A stretch of DNA of 64,000 nt from Gymnopilus junonius (taxonomy: Eukaryota; Basidiomycota; Agaricomycetes; Agaricales; Galerinaceae): NCBI GenBank assembly GCA_015501075.1, contig JADNYJ010000032.1:62001-126000 (forward strand), written 5' to 3'. The notes beneath the pieces are model-generated. The model saw only the letters and a list, made by a program, of their open reading frames with translations, made no database searches and was not told the origin of the DNA. Positions 50,801-61,942 of this stretch are shown here, in pieces (position 1 is the first letter of the stretch; each line of letters opens with the position of its first letter). Both the position numbers and the translations under genes were made by a program.

Positions 50801-52412
50801 GTTCCGAGAAATACGTCTGTGCGATCCCAGGCTGAAAAACACGAATGAGCATGAAACACAGCTAATGATCATGAATGATATAACGAACCCATTCAAACGC
50901 AAATACTCCCAACCGACAAAGAGGGCCAAGCAGGGAAACCCTCTCAAAAGTAGCGGCCGACGCATTTGAAGGATTCCACTCCTCCATTCTCGTAATCATC
51001 GAAGCAATACTCTTGATCGATACCAATACTTCCAATCCACTGATGACACCTCGCCAACTGGAATCACTCCCGCCAAGGCCTTCTGGACGGAACAGAGATT
51101 CATGGAAAAGCAAGCCACGTACAACAGGTTGAAGGATGTCGTCCATCTCGTTATCCATTTCGAAACGACGTGCGAAATCCTGAAGCCATTGCTCAATGTC
51201 TGAGGGTGTGAGTGAATACGGATTTTCTGAACCGCTGGAAAGAAGTGGCGCAGATAGTGCTGAGAGGGAGAGGAGAGGTTTGACAAGCTCTGAAGCACCA
51301 AGTTCGCGGCTAGTAAAAAGAGTGAGCAGTCAACCATATGAACAAAGAAGATAAGACGAACCCAGATGGTTGAGGGAACATTTCAGGATCTTGCAGGATA
51401 TACCCAGAATAACTGATGACCAGTTGCTTTATTTTCTCCAATTGGTCGAGAGCCTGAAGACTATCAGCAGGAGCATACCCCTGTAATATAAAGTGTAAGC
51501 CAGTCCATGATAAGCAATAACGAGAAAGTCAACCTTTTTCATAACTGCAGACCGCGCCGAGTTTAATCTCTTCCAACAGCCGACCAAGTATTCAAACACT
51601 GTTTGTTGAGGGGGTAGAGATACTAGGACAGGAAGGTAATCTAGCTCGTCTCTGAGTTATTTTAGAGCATGCTATCAAAGCGCGGATGATGGCGACTCAC
51701 GACATAGCTTGAGGATTAAGCTCGAGACGAGCAATCAGGAGTCGGTCCAGGAGGTCAATGTTGAGTCTCTCATTGGCTAGAATAAAGGAAGATAGTAAAC
51801 ACAGCTGATGGATATATAATTATAAAGGAAAACGCACAATCGCCTTCAGATTGTAACTCCTGGGCCAAGTGCTTTAACCACACAAGATCATATCCTCTCT
51901 TCTCTGCCACATCTTTCTGGAGAAAAGATCAGGAAAGGAGCAACTACTCCATTACATAGCAGGCTTACATTCAAAGTCACTTTCAAGATACCCTCTATAG
52001 TCTCATGCTCCCAAGCAGACAAGTCAAGTTTCGGGACTGCCTTCTTCTTCGCCAGACCAGACGCGGGTCGGGGGGCAGGTGGTGGGGTCTGTGCCAAAGC
52101 AGAAGGTCGAGGAATAGGCTTGGGCTTGGGCGCTAGGACTGGTGCTGCAATACCAGAAGAACTGATACCCGCCACAGGGGTGCTTGTAGCTGCAGGGGTT
52201 GCAATGGCGGAAGTACTAGCCGTTGGCGTGGCCGTCGCTGACGAAGAAGGAGAGGCGGCACTTTGCAGCTTTGCCAACCTTTTCAAACGGATCTGCAAAA
52301 AATAAAGAAAAGGTGGTTAGTGCGATTGACACTCTGGGCCGAGAGTCGAGTTATTGAACAAGACACCTACGCGATCGGCGTCATCTTGCGGTGTTGGCGC
52401 GTTGTCACTCAT
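47882..52412 (-). CDS. UFD2: Ubiquitin conjugation factor E4
   Basis: A U-box E4 that elongates short ubiquitin chains handed over by Cdc48 for proteasomal degradation. It starts [13 protein letters not shown] at 52412. An Ala/Ser/Thr/Pro-rich N-terminal segment (about 52310-52080) precedes [20 protein letters not shown], the start of the conserved core. The Ufd2P core runs through [59 protein letters not shown] and [20 protein letters not shown]. The C-terminal U-box has [31 protein letters not shown] and [15 protein letters not shown], with no zinc ligands, as expected for U-boxes. It ends [11 protein letters not shown] (TAA 47882-47884). More than fifteen introns. Confidence 0.95.
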
Positions 52413-52606
52413 AGTTATTGGATCAGAAACAGGCCGTCTAGTCAAATGAAAGCTTAGAGAAAAGAAAACTAGGAGATGTGGCACTCGTTGGTGGTCTTTG
52501 TAAAGCAAGGTCAAGGGCTCAGCGGTGAAGTAATTCGACTCACGTGAGCTCATCACCCCTCAATGGCAGGTCGACTTCTAAATTCAATTCGCTCTCCATC
52601 CTCGCT

Positions 52607-52990
52607 ATGCTCTCTCTCGGTCGACGGCTCCTGGGGACAGCCCAATCATGTCTCCGTCAACAACAACAACCCCTCTCGCTGTCGTCCTTGCACCGTCTCT
52701 TCTCGACAACACAAGTAGTTGAGGCTGGCTACAAAATGAAATCACATTCGGGAGCAAAAAAGCGTTGGAGGTCCTTGGCGTCGGGCAATCTCTTCAAACG
52801 CGTACGCTTTTGCTTTTCTCTGGATTTAAATTACAATCTTACTTTCATCTGTCAGGGAAAAGCAGGTCATCAACATCTGAATGTGTCGAAACCACCAGGA
52901 CGAAAGAATCGTCTCAGTACAACCGCATATTCAAATTCTGCACAAACGCACAAGCTGAAGAAACTCTTGCTTCCATACGGCTCTGGCTAG
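52607..52990 (+). CDS. Mitochondrial large-subunit ribosomal protein bL35m
   Basis: A structural protein of the mitochondrial 54S subunit. It starts MLSLGRRLLGTAQSCL at 52607, an Arg/Ser/Gln-rich targeting peptide. The bacterial-type L35 signature follows: YKMKSHSGAKKRW, then SGNLFKRGKAGHQHLNVSK, joined across a 57-base intron (GTACGC...CTGTCAG) right after FKR. It ends KLLLPYGSG. Upstream in-frame codons exist from a GTG at 52544, but ATG 52607 is the better start. The gene is divergent from UFD2, with 194 bases between the start codons. Confidence 0.93.
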   Translation: MLSLGRRLLGTAQSCLRQQQQPLSLSSLHRLFSTTQVVEAGYKMKSHSGAKKRWRSLASGNLFKRVRFCFSLDLNYNLTFICQGKAGHQHLNVSKPPGRKNRLSTTAYSNSAQTHKLKKLLLPYGSG

Positions 52991-53333
52991 ATGAACATGC
53001 TATATTTATAGTAATATAATAGTGAGTGCACCGTTTCTTCGTTGCCAATGGTATGCTGAGCTTTTCGCGTTAGATGTTATGGATCTACATACCAAACTTG
53101 ATGCTGCAAATCATACACCCCACCTTGCCTAAGCTTCGAATGCACAAAGTGTATTCCTTGATGGTATGGTACAAGCGGGCTTTTGTTGGTACATCAATGC
53201 TGCCAGTAATGAAGGTATGACCGAATGCGAATGGTATAAGTTAATAGCAAGCAATAGCAAAATGGACCAGAAAATGATGGCAGTCCGTGAGCTGTAAAGC
53301 CGTATCTAGGTTCTCGGAGCTTGGAGGCTGGTA
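52991..53333. other. Convergent intergenic spacer
   Basis: The 3' ends of bL35m and the histidine phosphatase gene. No other feature is seen. Confidence 0.45.
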
Positions 53334-54526
53334 TCAATATGGCTTTGGTCTTGTGGTCGACTTGGACGCTGTTTTTTGTTTCCCTCCTAGGAATGACCGA
53401 ATATCTTGCTGTGCTGGGTCATGGGCCATACTACCAATTCCTCCCTTCTGACGGTGCTGTTGCGACGTCAGCAATAAGCCCCAGCCAACGAAAACGGACA
53501 ACTTACCAAATTTGCCAAGTGGGGGTGTCGATCCACACCATTGGCTTTCACAGAAAACTGTAGTTTTGAACCGATCGATGCGTCCTCCGAAATGGTCTAA
53601 AGCAAAGACGTCAACGACTTCACGGTGAATGAAATGAAAGGAAGCAAACAAACTTTGATAGTGACTTCGAGTCTGGTCCACCCTGTATTTGACATACCCC
53701 GTAGACCGCGCACATCCACGCCGCCTCTGCTGGCAAACTCGTTATCCCGCCTGGTAATGGCGGCAACCAATTCGCCAATAAAAATCCCGTGACTAAAAAC
53801 AGCTACGGCCCTCTCCTTCCCATCCGCGCCTTCTTGAATCAGGTGGCACGAAAGAAGGGTGTCGATGACCTCCTCAGCCCTCCTCGCCACATCGTCGAGA
53901 CTTTCTCCTCCGGGGAAGGTACCGTTCCTTGTGTGCAAAGCAGGGAACATTCCCCGAGCGTAATGAGAGGCGAGACTGAGATTTTTATCCTTCTTAGCAA
54001 AATGTTTCCCCTCTCCGGATCCAAAGTTCTGTTCGCGGAGGAGTTCTGATACCTCAAATGGGATGGAATGAGAATGAGGCTGCTTGTCTTTGACAACCTT
54101 TGCGGTAGTCTTGGCGCGTGTAAGATCCGATGCGTACACGGCATTGAGCAAGACGTTCTGCTCGTTGAAGTACTCCGCCAGAGCTTCAGCTTGCTTTGAC
54201 AGAACAAGCATGTAAGCTGATGCTTTCTTACTGGTCAATAGTGCATATATGCGCTCACTCTTATGCCTAAAACAACGAAAGACTCAACACAGCAATTGAG
54301 AGAGTGTGTCTTGGATATTCACCATGATTAGAAAGCGGCGAATCCTTCCAACCTGCCCACACTTGACGCTGGAAGGTTCATATGAGTTGACCGAATGAAT
54401 TCAACGTGGATGCTCAATATTGACTTGCCAGATTGTCTTTGGACTCTCCATGACGGACCTACTTCAGCTTATCAAGTACGAAGCCTCTCAGTGTCTGTAT
54501 GCACATACCAGAATGAAAGAGACCAT
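53334..54526 (-). CDS. Histidine phosphatase (phosphoglycerate mutase-like)
   Basis: A short first exon, MVSFIL, joins across an intron (GTATGT...AAGTAG) to VRHGESKDNLASVWAGWKDS; the RHG histidine is the phospho-acceptor. Next come LSNHG, ASDLTRAKTTAKVV, LLREQNFGSGEGKHFAKK, TFPGGESLDDVARRAEEVID and AVFSHGIFIGELVAAI, whose SHG His is the second catalytic His. After GMSNTGWTRLEV the chain goes on through TISEDASIGSKLQFSVKANG and VDRHPHLANL to RQKGGIGSMAHDPAQQDI. It ends with a basic KSTTRPKPY (TGA 53334-53336). RHG, the Glu-containing block and SHG fit an active phosphatase; the substrate cannot be told. Confidence 0.88.
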
Positions 54527-54743
54527 GGACAGCCCCAGAAAGAGACAGAACGAACGAGAAAGGATGCCGGAATTAGATGAACGCGTCGGTCACATGGTCA
54601 ATTAGCTGACTCATCCTGTAAATTGCTTGTTCACTGCCCCGCTCTTGGCTTGCGTAGGACGACGAGGACGCGTCAGCGCTCGTGCTTGTTCTATAAGACG
54701 CCTCCTTTTTCTTTTCCTTCTTTCTTGTCATTCCTTACCATCC

Positions 54744-56063
54744 ATGGCTTCAAATTCTTCTTCATCCCTTCCTGCTCAAGAACGAGATACCCAGCTCTTG
54801 TCCGTCGGCAAGCAGTGCTCTGATCCCTCATGTCTTCTCGTCGACTTCCTCCCCTTCAAGTGCCGTCATTGTGAGCTGTCGTTCTGCCAAGAACACTTCA
54901 AAGTAGATGCCCACCATTGTACAAAGTACGACGAGACCAAGCACAATAGGGTCGCCCCGAACTGTACGTTTTGTTAACACCTCGAGCTGTAATTCCAGGC
55001 GCTGATCTTGTTGACTATCAGGTCCCCTGTGCAATGTACCCGTAGCCGTCAAACCAGGGCAGGACCCCAACGTCCGCATGGATCTCCACTTGGAGACTGA
55101 ATGCTCTGTCGTGACAGGCAAAGTGAAAGCCAAGACCACACCTGTGTGTGCGAAAGGGAACTGCAAGAAAGTCCTGTTCGCTCCCATCCGATGTGATGTT
55201 TGTACAGTTTTTTTCGATATGATTAGATGGCTAACTTGATTATAACTTGTTAGAAATGCAGGAACCAGTTCTGCCCTGCTCATCGTTTTCCTGGAGATCA
55301 CATCTGCTTGCCTTCGACTGCCCCTACTAGCCAAAGGATAGATGTCGCCAGTTCTTTCTCCAGCTTCAATGCTGGGGCGAAAGACCTCAACACTAAGGCT
55401 TCAGCGGCAGGCACCGCTGTATTGAATGCTGCCAAGCAATCCATGGCCAATGCTTCAGCTTCATCGTCCTCGAGCAAAACATCACCCAAACCTTCAAAGC
55501 TACCTTTTAACAAGATGGATCGGTAAGTTCTTGTTTAATTCTGCCTGTCAAGTACTCGCTCATGAAACATCAGTCTTTCACATTCTTCCCCGTATGCTCT
55601 ACCCAATCCATCAACTAATAACAATGATTTACCTACTGTATCATCTACGACTCCGACCCCGGCGACCCCGAACGACAATCTTACTAAACCAAACAACAAT
55701 AATACCAACTCCGATATAATCAAACCGCCCCCAATAATCCATCCATTTTCATTCTCATTTAAACCTCGACCTATATTTGCCTCTGCATAATCACATCTGT
55801 ATTATCAACCACAACAACGATATTTGTCCCTACCTGGCATTGAACAATGTATATCGATCATAAGACGTGCACGAGAGGAAAGAGCGAGCAGACTGAAAGC
55901 AATGCAAGCGCGTGCCAAGAAAGGAGTACGTATATCTGTTCTCCATACGGGGTAGCCTGTGTATTGACAATGTCTGTAGTTGCTAAGTGAGGAGGAGAAA
56001 GCGATTCTTGCCGCCGAGGAGGCCGCTGCCGCGCAGCAGAAGGACGATTGCTTAATCATGTAG
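54744..56063 (+). CDS. AN1-type zinc-finger protein, ZFAND2/Cuz1-like
   Basis: Two AN1 fingers are visible: the first starts VGKQCSDPSCLLVDFLPFKC and goes on with ELSFCQEHF...HHC; the second starts CAKGNCKKVLFAPIRCDKC and goes on with NQFCPAHRFPGDHIC. Proteins of this type link Cdc48 and the proteasome during arsenite or proteotoxic stress. A Ser/Ala-rich linker follows (ASASSSSSKTSPKP). Then comes an Asn/Pro/Thr-rich segment at 55584-55786 and an in-frame TAA at 55787-55789. The same frame reopens with a charged helix (RAREERASRLKAMQARAKKG), then LLSEEEKAILAAEEAAAAQQ and the terminal DDCLIM (TAG 56061-56063), a CaaX prenylation motif. Either the TAA ends the protein early, or a 273-base intron (55592-55864, phase 2) removes it. 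Confidence 0.85.
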
Positions 56064-56379
56064 TACGCTTTTCTATCTCTCTATGCTGTTAACTTTCGGT
56101 GGATATATTTATTCGGACTATGTATTATATATACCAGGAATTCATCACATCATTGATTCGCATCATTCAAACAACGCGTCTTGATGATAAACTAGTACAG
56201 AGATCAGCTAACCCAGGTTTAGAAGTTCGCCTACTCACCACCAAAGCAACGAACATTCAAAGTCGTCAATATTTCCATGACATGACGGAAACGCAAGTAA
56301 GTATCCAGAAAATAAACTAGAGTAGCAAGAAAACATAATATTACAAAAAATAGTCCGATCCTAACATGTACGAAACCCA
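56064..56379. other. Convergent intergenic spacer
   Basis: No coding signal is seen. It carries the 3' ends of the AN1 gene and EAF7. Confidence 0.45.
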
Positions 56380-57399
56380 TCATCGTTTCCTCTTCTTGCC
56401 ACGCGTCGACGCGGTCCCCCGCGTTGAAGCTCCCCGTCCCCGGGGCCGTCCTGCTTTTGGTGGTCGACCGCGTGTTGGCCGTGGAGATGCTTCATGAGCT
56501 AAATCAGATAGAGTAATAAAATCCCTGTTGAGCTCTTTTCACAAGTACGAACGTCCAGAAACATTTCCTTACCTAGTGAAGCGTCCCGCATTTCTACATC
56601 CTCATCCTCCGCATACTCCGTCCCGACATCCGTACCCGTGACCACGCTATCCCTCGGTGTCTCTGGCCCACCGCCCTCATCCCCGCTCTCTATCGTCAGC
56701 GCGCTGCTATCACTATCACCACCCACCAACCCTGCCAGGTTAAGCTTACTTCGCGTGGTCTTGGCTCTCTTTCGTCCAGTGCCTCGTCTACTTGACGAAG
56801 ACGCCACTGTTCGCGGGCTGGGTGCTGCAGGAGCCGTAGCGGATGGTGTGTGTACGGCGGCAGGCGAGGCGGCGGGTGAAGAGGGTGCTGAGGCGGTCGC
56901 GCGTAGCCTTCGTTGTGCGATTATTGGCTCAAAATCTTCGAATGGCAGGCAGAACTCTTCGCGGAAGAAAGGGTGGCCATTTAGGTTTTCGGAAGGGGAG
57001 GGTGAGCGGATAGAAACAGGCGACGAATTGGATTTGGATGAAAGATACCCTTCGGCTTCGATGTCCTACATAGATGTAAGAAAAGAGAATATGGTAAAGT
57101 CAATGAGAATATGCCAGCCGTGCTAGTTTCAAATAGACGCCGGAATAAGGCGAACGCACAATAGCATCCAACGCGTCAAGGTCATAGCACTCCCTCAACT
57201 TCTCCCATATCGTGTCGGGACGTACGCTCCGTCCAGTGTCTTTGAAGATCGCGCTCCGGATGGCTAGAATGTGAAAATAGCGATGCATGCCGACCGGACG
57301 TGCGCGCATGATCGACCGAAAGAAAGCGATTTCGCCTTCGACGGAATCGAGAAATACGCGCTCGTCGTCCACCGGTTCTCCTGACATCGATGCCGTCAT
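56380..57399 (-). CDS. EAF7: NuA4 histone acetyltransferase subunit EAF7 (CT20/MRGBP family)
   Basis: The start is placed at MTASMSGEPVDDE (57399); upstream codons in frame lack family character. The CT20 domain follows directly: FLDSVEGEIAFFRSIMRARP, VGMHRYFHILAIRSAIFKDT and VRPDTIWEKLRECYDLDALD, matching EAF7/MRGBP, which tethers chromodomain protein MRG15/Eaf3 to NuA4. An intron leads to DIEAEGYLSSKSNSSPVSIR and PFFREEFCLPFEDFEPII, then Ala/Ser/Pro-rich and acidic stretches. The last exon reads EASPRPTRGRPPKAGRPRGR and ends STRGKKRKR (TGA 56380-56382). RGRPP and GRPRGRG are AT-hook-like DNA-contact motifs. Confidence 0.9.
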
Positions 57400-59261
57400 T
57401 ACAGAAGCCAAAGAGAGTCGGACAATGACAATGAAGAGAAGAAATGAAGGAGGGGTTTGGACGGCGGTGACGATGTCCAGTTCACGTGGCGGTGACTTGG
57501 AGCGCATATTTGGCAGGCCCCTCGCTTACTAACAGTGTACTAACAGCGGCATCCAACAGCGCTGCGTTGCCTCTTTTTTCACCTTGATCAACTTGCCAGG
57601 CTATAGCACGTCCCGTTGCTTGACCCTGGTCCCGACTCCCGAGATCCCCATCCCGGTGTTGAAATGCGTTGATAAATGCCTCTTTCTCGAATTTATTATG
57701 CTTGCTTGATCAAGGAATTTCTTGGCTTGTCGCCTTGGTGTCGCGTCGTACGCTTCCGCCGCCACGCCTCCTCTGCCCGCCGGCATTAACAATATGTAAC
57801 ATGATCATGATCTCATCACTAAAAAGTCTAGCGTAATTTGTCCGTTTCCTTGTATGTTTTCTTCCCGGCGCTCTTTTTTCTGGCGGCCCATTTTGTTGCC
57901 ATTGGTTCATGGATCTTAAGCTTGCAATTTTATTTGCACATGCTTGATCCGATTCTTCACTGCTACTTACTGATCCTGTCGCCCATCGCACCATCACATC
58001 AGATACTGGTGATAACAGCATATTGGTGGATGCGCATTGTATGTTACTAGCATTGGCCTTTGCCCGAGAAGTTTTCCTTTTTCCCCGTCGGCCCTGTTAC
58101 CACTTCTTGATCACAGCCATCCTCGCAGCTAGCTGAGAACTGCGGTCATCGAAGCTAAGAATGTCTATCATGCCCTCGATATGTGGAAATTTTGTCCCTA
58201 TTCTGAGGTTTGTACGCTCTCTCTCACAGGTTCCAAGTTCTCGGGACGAAACGGTGAATCCGTTGGACAGAACTTACATTATTGGCCGACATAGCTACCG
58301 ATAGCTACCAGAAGTTTTGACCTGAATTGAATTGTTTTTTCAGCGAAATTTGATGCAGACCCAAAGTAATGGTACGAGGAGGGCCGTTAATGCTTTTTCT
58401 GCGAACCTGATCTTTTGGACCAGCTCTTCTCACTTGACAACAGTACACAGGGTCTGCCGTCATCTATCTTCTGTGCGTTCCTACCCTTCAAGCATCCCGG
58501 AGCTTTTTTCCAAGGAGTTGAATCATTCTGACGCTGGCAAAAAAACTTGATGTATCAACTAATCGATGTTCGAAAACCGCTTTTCTAGAGGCTCAGAGTT
58601 GATTGCTCATCCCAAAAGACTGGCCAAGCCCTTTTCCCAAAAGATCAGTAGGCAAGGGGACCTATTAATATCGTTTATTCTCTAAAAATAAATTTGTCTG
58701 CCATTTGCCTCCATCATCCAATCACATCTTCGATACACGGCAAATGACCGAATATGTCAATGGACTAGGTCAGATTTTGGCAGAATTTGACCTCAGTCCC
58801 CCTTTGACCACCTTTCTCATGTACTCACAACCCTTTCCAGGCGATTCTCCAAGGCCTGTTGTCTCGGCATCCTATCCTTTGCGACGAATTACCCATGCCC
58901 TGACTCGTGGTTACTGAAACATTTTGCGATCAAGCTTTCTAAAAATGGCTTCGACACAGACGTACTACCGTGGATGACGAGCGGCGCTTCTGCAACCCGC
59001 TATAAAGAGACCCGAGCAACAAGTTAATTCCCCACTTTTCGTTCTTCCCCTTCCTTTCTTTATTTTCGTCTTCAGACACCTGGCCAGGTTGCCTGTTTGT
59101 TCTTTTTTCGCCTTTCAAACCAGATCAATCTTTACTTCCCCTCGCTCTTTCTTACAACTTCCAGGTATAGTCCCTTGCCAGCTTCGCCAACTGTCGCCCT
59201 TGGACTGACCAGCCACGCCTTCAGTTTCTTCTGTGTCGATTTGAAATCAGACTCTTTCAAA
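57400..59261. other. Intergenic, promoter region of the small secreted protein
   Basis: No gene is supported. A TATAAAG box lies at 59001-59007, and the 5' UTR probably contains an intron starting GTATAG near 59164. Confidence 0.4.
59001..59007 (+). promoter_or_regulatory. TATA box of small secreted protein gene 1
   Basis: TATAAAG followed by pyrimidine-rich sequence (CTTCCCCTTCC) about 40 bases on; the layout resembles the paralog at 63.3 kb. Confidence 0.5.
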
Positions 59262-60019
59262 ATGTTCGCCAACCTTTTCAAAATTGTTGCTCTTTCTGCC
59301 GTGGTCGCTGGTGTCGTCGCCACTCCTTTACCTAAGGCCCAACCTGTTGAGAGTGGTAAGGGATTAATGACACTCTGCAAAGGGAAGTTTTCTAATGCTG
59401 TCCTTTAGTCGAGCTTGCTGCCCGTACTTCTTATTCGTTCAACAACTGGGGAGGCATCTCTTCCCTCTCCGGATTCGACAACTTCTATGGCTCCGATAAC
59501 TTCAGTGGTGAAATCAGTAAGCAGATTATCGTTGAGCAACAGAAGGAAGTCGTCTGCCACAGCCAGACTGTTGAGATCATCCAGCAGCGTCTCCTTGTGC
59601 TCCAGGAGATGGCCAAGAGGTACGTTGCGTTAATACACATCCCCTTCTCCTGTTTAACCGTCATTATCCAGGATCATCACTGAACAAATATGTGAAGTCG
59701 AGACCCAGACTATCGTCTTCGAACAGTTCCACTCTAGTCTTTCCCACTTTGGTTCAGACCTTACGCGCCACTCTTCCCGCAATGTGGGCTACGACAGCAG
59801 CATCTCTGGCCACCTCAGCAACATCGTCAACTCCGATGGCTCTCTGAGCAACAACGACCTCGGCTTCAATGGTCAGAATGTCGGCCAGAACACTATCGTT
59901 CCCTCTGGCGGAAACTGGAAAACAACTCGTCTCCCGCCTCCGTTGGGGCTGCCCTCATGGCCACCCGCATCGCGAGCGGTCACAACTCTACGACTCCTTC
60001 TAACTCGACCTCTCATTAA
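59262..60019 (+). CDS. Small secreted protein, copy 1
   Basis: A signal peptide (MFANLFKIVALSAVVAGVVA) and PLPKAQ precede the mature chain. Exon 2 encodes SYSFNNWGGISSLSGFDNFY, GSDNFSGEI, VVCHSQTVEIIQQRLLVLQE and MAKR. Exon 3 starts IITEQICEVETQTIVFEQFH, followed by a Ser/Asn/Gly-rich part (GHLSNIVNSDGSLSNNDLGF). The paired Cys in VCHS and EQIC could form a disulfide. Near 59911-59926 the frame changes: the natural-looking C-terminus SPASVGAALMATRIASGHNS (stop 60017-60019, the end used here) is one base out of frame with the upstream exon. Without a shift the chain would instead run to 60092 with atypical composition. The family looks basidiomycete-specific; function unknown. Confidence 0.75.
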
Positions 60020-60092
60020 TGTAACTGTTAATGAAGGCGAATGGGACGTTCTGTATGTATTGCGATACGGATATGGAGATATGGACTTGTAG

Positions 60093-61243
60093 AGATGTAC
60101 AGGGTATTTAGTTGTTATTCTTGGACATTTCTCTGCCATAATAGGCACCCACCATCGGCGACATTTTTTTACATCGTTTTTACTTTCAAATGGGCTTTCT
60201 TTGATAGCACTGGTAGTTAAAAGTAATCATTTTTCTGGCAACCAAATGGCTTTTTTACACAACATATTAAGTAATGAAATATTGAGTGAGGGATATACGT
60301 CGAAGCCATTAGATGGAAAATAGAGGAAATCAAGAATAGTCGCAGGCCGCTTACGGATCATGATTTACTAAGAGGAGATCGCCTGCCATGCAGTTACAGG
60401 TTGCCTGCGAATTTCCCAAAGCGGGGAAAAAATCCTTTTCGGTCTGCGGGCACTTAGCTTAATATTCACAAGCCGCTCCGTATAGCAACTCCTCTACTAA
60501 AGAATTGAGCTCCATTTCTCCAAATTGCTTAGCGGCTTAGCGACAGACTCGACTGGGATGTCTATTATTAGAAGGCCATTTGGCCAATCCCGGTAATCTC
60601 CGTTGACCTCAGTTTGACTTCATCCTATTCAAGCGTCTTCCAACCGCGAGTCTGTGATACAACTTCTAACTTTCAAGGTTCAGTAATCCGGTCCTGTTCC
60701 TGCGCCATGATGCCATCTGTTGTTCACTATATCTCAGGATTGGGGTGCGATGCCACCCTCAATGATTATCGCCTACCCCGGACCCGACTACAGCAATTCA
60801 AATTGCAGAAAGGTGTTTGTCATCTTAAGATTTAGTCTGCCTGACACAGATACTTCACCCTCCATTCCTTCCTCTAATCTTCACTCCTCTTATTCAGTTG
60901 CATCTCACGTTGTGGATCGTACAAAAATGGAACAAATTGACAGATGTGGGCCATGAGGTTCTCATAAAAAACCGTCAGGTGGCTGTCTACATTCTAACAG
61001 GGCCTCAAACTCGCAATATGAATTTCTAAATGGCATGTATTTGCTGGTTATCTCGATTTCCTTTGTCCTAGGACCTATCGACAAGCTGACAGTTAAAACG
61101 AACTGTAAAAACTTCTACGACTGCATAATTGGCTTTCAATATTGAATGACCAGGTGTACTCATGGCATATCAATACTAATTGGCTTGGCATAATTCTCGA
61201 TTCTAACTAGGTATATCTGATTCAGTGACCGAGCGAGACAGAG
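60093..61243. other. Spacer with possible gene remnants
   Basis: Short coding-like fragments, such as MIIAYPGPDYSNSN near 60755 and LTDVGHEVLIKNRQVAVYIL near 60930, lie in different frames. They may be 5' parts of the decayed gene downstream. Confidence 0.3.
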
Positions 61244-61942
61244 ATGGCACCTGCTATGTGTCTTCAATTCTGCTCGAATTTCACCTTTCCTTACGGATTC
61301 ACTGGTGTCGAGTTCGGTCTAAAGACCATTCTCTTTCAAATTAATGATCGATCATATTCCATACTATCTTTGGCGATACAACCTTGCCTGAAGCAGGTAT
61401 TTTATCAGTATGTTCTCTTACTCTACTCTTTCCTCTTAAGTGATTCTTCTTCCTTGTAGTACTGTCTGACATGTCCAAATCCAGTCACTTTTGAGGTGGT
61501 TGCAGACTCTCAATGGGAGTTAAAGCCTATAATTAATGCAGACACAGACACTGCAATAAATAACCTCACAGTGATTCATCCCGGGGGACGGTGAATTTTG
61601 TGGAGATTACAGATGATGACGGGTTGTTCATCGGATATTGTACCAAGGTTTGTGCTATCCAATTGATTCTGCCATTAGTATATCAACATTTTCCAGCCAA
61701 GCATCCTTCATTCTGAATTATTCGAACTATACACTTTCAGAACACGTGGACCACCTCCTTCCGCAGGCCCCAATGTTCCTGCGATCAATCCATTTATCCC
61801 TTTTGCTCTCTGTTCCAACTTGACTGCTGATGTAGGGATGGATATTGTATTCAAACCACTGACATTTCAGCCTGGCTATAATCTCACTGACTGTAGAGAC
61901 GTGGTACTGGAGATGAATTTCAATGTGACGGTGCAGAATTAG
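61244..61942 (+). pseudogene. Decayed secreted-protein-like gene
   Basis: Coding-like exons with Asn-rich, glycosylation-like content occur in order but not in one frame. CLQFCSNFTFPYGFTGVEFG and SLAIQPCLKQ (ending at 61397) join across a good intron to YCLTCPNPVTFEVVADSQWE and NNLTVIHPGG. At 61583-61590 a run of five G breaks the frame; one base less would give VNFVEITDDDGLFIGYCTK. A further intron leads toward GPNVPAINPFIPFALCSNLT and FQPGYNLTDCRDVVLEMNFN, with TAG at 61940-61942. No start with a signal peptide was found. I do not recognise the family. It could be a real gene with a sequencing error or a pseudogene. Confidence 0.4.

Noticed and set aside
57710..58050. Minus- and plus-strand frames between EAF7 and the small secreted protein
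   Set aside because: Basic low-complexity and hydrophobic composition without start context, introns or family likeness.
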